Origin: Taeniopygia guttata
Lineage: Eukaryota > Chordata > Aves > Passeriformes > Estrildidae
Direction of reading: 5' to 3'
DNA length: 64,000 nucleotides
NCBI RefSeq assembly: GCF_048771995.1
Contig: NC_133059.1
Coordinates: 3,399,001 to 3,463,000 of the forward strand
Within the stretch, counting starts at the first letter, position 1; every line of letters begins with the position of its first letter. This document shows, piece after piece, positions 62,491 to 64,000 of this stretch. The position numbers and the translations under genes are program-made. Below the pieces are notes generated by a model, which was not told the DNA's origin, did no database searches, and was given only the letters and a program-made list of their open reading frames with translations.

Positions 62491-64000
62491 CTGCCCTAAT
62501 TCCAAGAAATTCACCCCAAAACTTCGGGAATTTGGGATTTTCCTTGTCCCAACCAATAAAATTCCTTTTTTGAATCCCTAAATCCAATTTTGGGATTTTT
62601 TTTCCCCCATTTTTCCAAGCCCCAGGTGAACATTCCCAAATCCAGGCGTGGCCCAAAACTCCGGGAAAAAAAAAAATTCCTTCGGAACCGGAGAATCCAG
62701 GAGTTAAAAACCCCCCAAAAATCCCCAAAAATCGGATTTTTCCACCCGGAAAATAATTCCTGGATTTAAAAAATGTGGAATTCCGGCCTAAATTACATAA
62801 GGAAAAGGGGGGTGAGGGGGGAATTTTATCCAGGTGCCGGAAAATCCCGATTTTCCAGGAAAAAAAGATGGAGCAACCCTGGAATGCTTTTTTTAAAGGT
62901 CAGAACACCTCCAAAATACCATTTTTTTCCTCAAAAAACCAGGATTTTCCTTAGGAAAAAAGCAATTTTTTCATGCTCTAACCACCAAATCTCCCCTCGG
63001 AGCTGCAGAATTCCCGGAAAAAATGAAAATATTGGAATTTTGGGCTGGTTTAGAGTGAAAAATGTGATTTTTTTAATCGGGAAAAATGAGTATTTTATCC
63101 TGATTTTTCTCGGGGGAAAAATTCCCGGTGGGAATCCTCAATGCCACCGCCTGGGGGGTCGGGATTTGGGGAAAAAAATGGGAATTTTGGGGGGATTTGA
63201 GGGGGTTTTTCCAAGAAAATTCCTCCGCCGCAACGCGTGAAGGACGCGCCCAGCTCGGGAAAAAAAAACCGGGAATTGCAGGAGCCGGGAGGGGGAAAAA
63301 CCGGGAAAAAAACCGGGAAAAATGAATTTAAAACCATCAAATGGGGGTTTTAACAGGGATTTTTGGGAAAATTTGGGGGAAATTTTGGGGAAAATTGGGG
63401 GAAAATGGGGGAAATGGCCGAGGGGGGGAGGGGAGGGAACACCTGGAGCGGGAACACCTGGAGCAGCCACACCTGGATGACACGGCGGATTTATGGGATG
63501 CTGCAAAAACCGGGAAAAGCCCAAAATGCCCAAAAATCAGCCCAAAAAATCCCTAAAAAAATCCCTTAAAAATCCCAAAAAAATCCCAAAAAAAAAAACC
63601 TTTAAAATCCATTAAAAATCGCGGAAAAATCCCTAAAAAATCCATTAAAAATCCTTTTAAAAATCCCCCAAACCCCCAAAGGTTGGGGATCGTCCGACAA
63701 ACCCCAAAAATCCCAAAAAATCCTTAAAAATCCATTAAAAAATCCCGAAAAAAAACCCAAACCCCAAGGGTTGGAGATCACCCGGCAAACCCCAAAAATC
63801 CCTAAAAAATCCATTAAAAACCCCAAAAAATTCCCTAAAAAATCCCCAAACCCCAAGGACCGAGAATCGCCCGGCAAACCCCAAAAAACCCCAAAAAACC
63901 CCCAAAAATTCCCTAAAAAAAAATAAAAATTCCCAAAGCCCCAAGGGCCGGAGGCGCCCTCGGTTATTCCAGGCAAGGGTTAAAAAAGCTGGAAAATTTG
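62490..64000. other. Right-end region without recognised genes
   Basis: Mostly unique, moderately AT-rich sequence with GGAAAAAA runs (62,560-63,500). A small GC-rich piece lies at 63,425-63,500 (ACACCTGGAGC repeated three times). From 63,530 to the end there is an AAAAATCCC repeat with a ~90-bp period that includes GATCGCCCGGCAAACCCCAA variants. It may hold LRFN3 5' UTR exons, but none could be supported. Confidence 0.5.

Noticed and set aside
63425-63500. Possible exon in the right-end GC-rich piece
   Set aside because: Short ACACCTGGAGC repeats with a weak frame; no protein recognised.

Overview
The window looks like a stretch of bird genome, most likely a songbird 'dot' microchromosome. 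The evidence is five vertebrate genes whose human orthologues lie on 19q13, a block often missing from older bird assemblies. Their exons are small and GC-rich, and almost every intron is made of minisatellite. The bird assignment is an inference from gene content and texture. No mobile element, CRISPR array, tRNA or rRNA was recognised.

Layout, left to right. SYMPK (minus strand) occupies about 1-10,554 and shows its first eight coding exons; the rest runs off the left edge. A CpG-rich divergent promoter with two perfect CRE palindromes follows (11,585-11,960). MEIOSIN/BHMG1 (plus, 12,840-22,409) has nine small exons that join in phase and encode a bHLH-like segment and an HMG box. STRN4 (minus, 26,066-44,812) has 17 exons and is complete. 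A GC-box promoter with a palindromic RFX X-box separates it from FKRP (plus, 46,720-48,414), which has a single coding exon. LRFN3 (minus, 55,807-59,603) has two coding exons. The right end (59,650-64,000) is tandem repeat and AT-rich sequence in which I recognise no gene.

The genes do not form a pathway. SYMPK acts in mRNA 3'-end processing, MEIOSIN in the switch to meiosis, STRN4 in the STRIPAK phosphatase complex, FKRP in ribitol-phosphate modification of dystroglycan, and LRFN3 in synaptic adhesion.

The striking feature is structural. Many minisatellites carry copies of the adjoining exon edge together with its splice site. SYMPK exon 6 has about 27 extra donor copies, SYMPK exon 7 has 3, and SYMPK exon 8 has both ends copied. 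STRN4 exons 7, 15, 16 and 17, MEIOSIN exon 9 and LRFN3 exon 2 are also affected. In MEIOSIN the copies form five potential 45-nt, phase-preserving micro-exons. Coding exons carry repeats too: a 16-unit HHxx run in FKRP, a Gly-Gln run in MEIOSIN, and Ile-Pro-Gly and Gly-Asp runs in STRN4. MEIOSIN exon 2 is flanked by about 0.9 kb and 1.2 kb of complementary repeat, a large natural inverted repeat.

Exon boundaries were derived by hand from splice consensus, reading phase and remembered family sequences, without alignment software.
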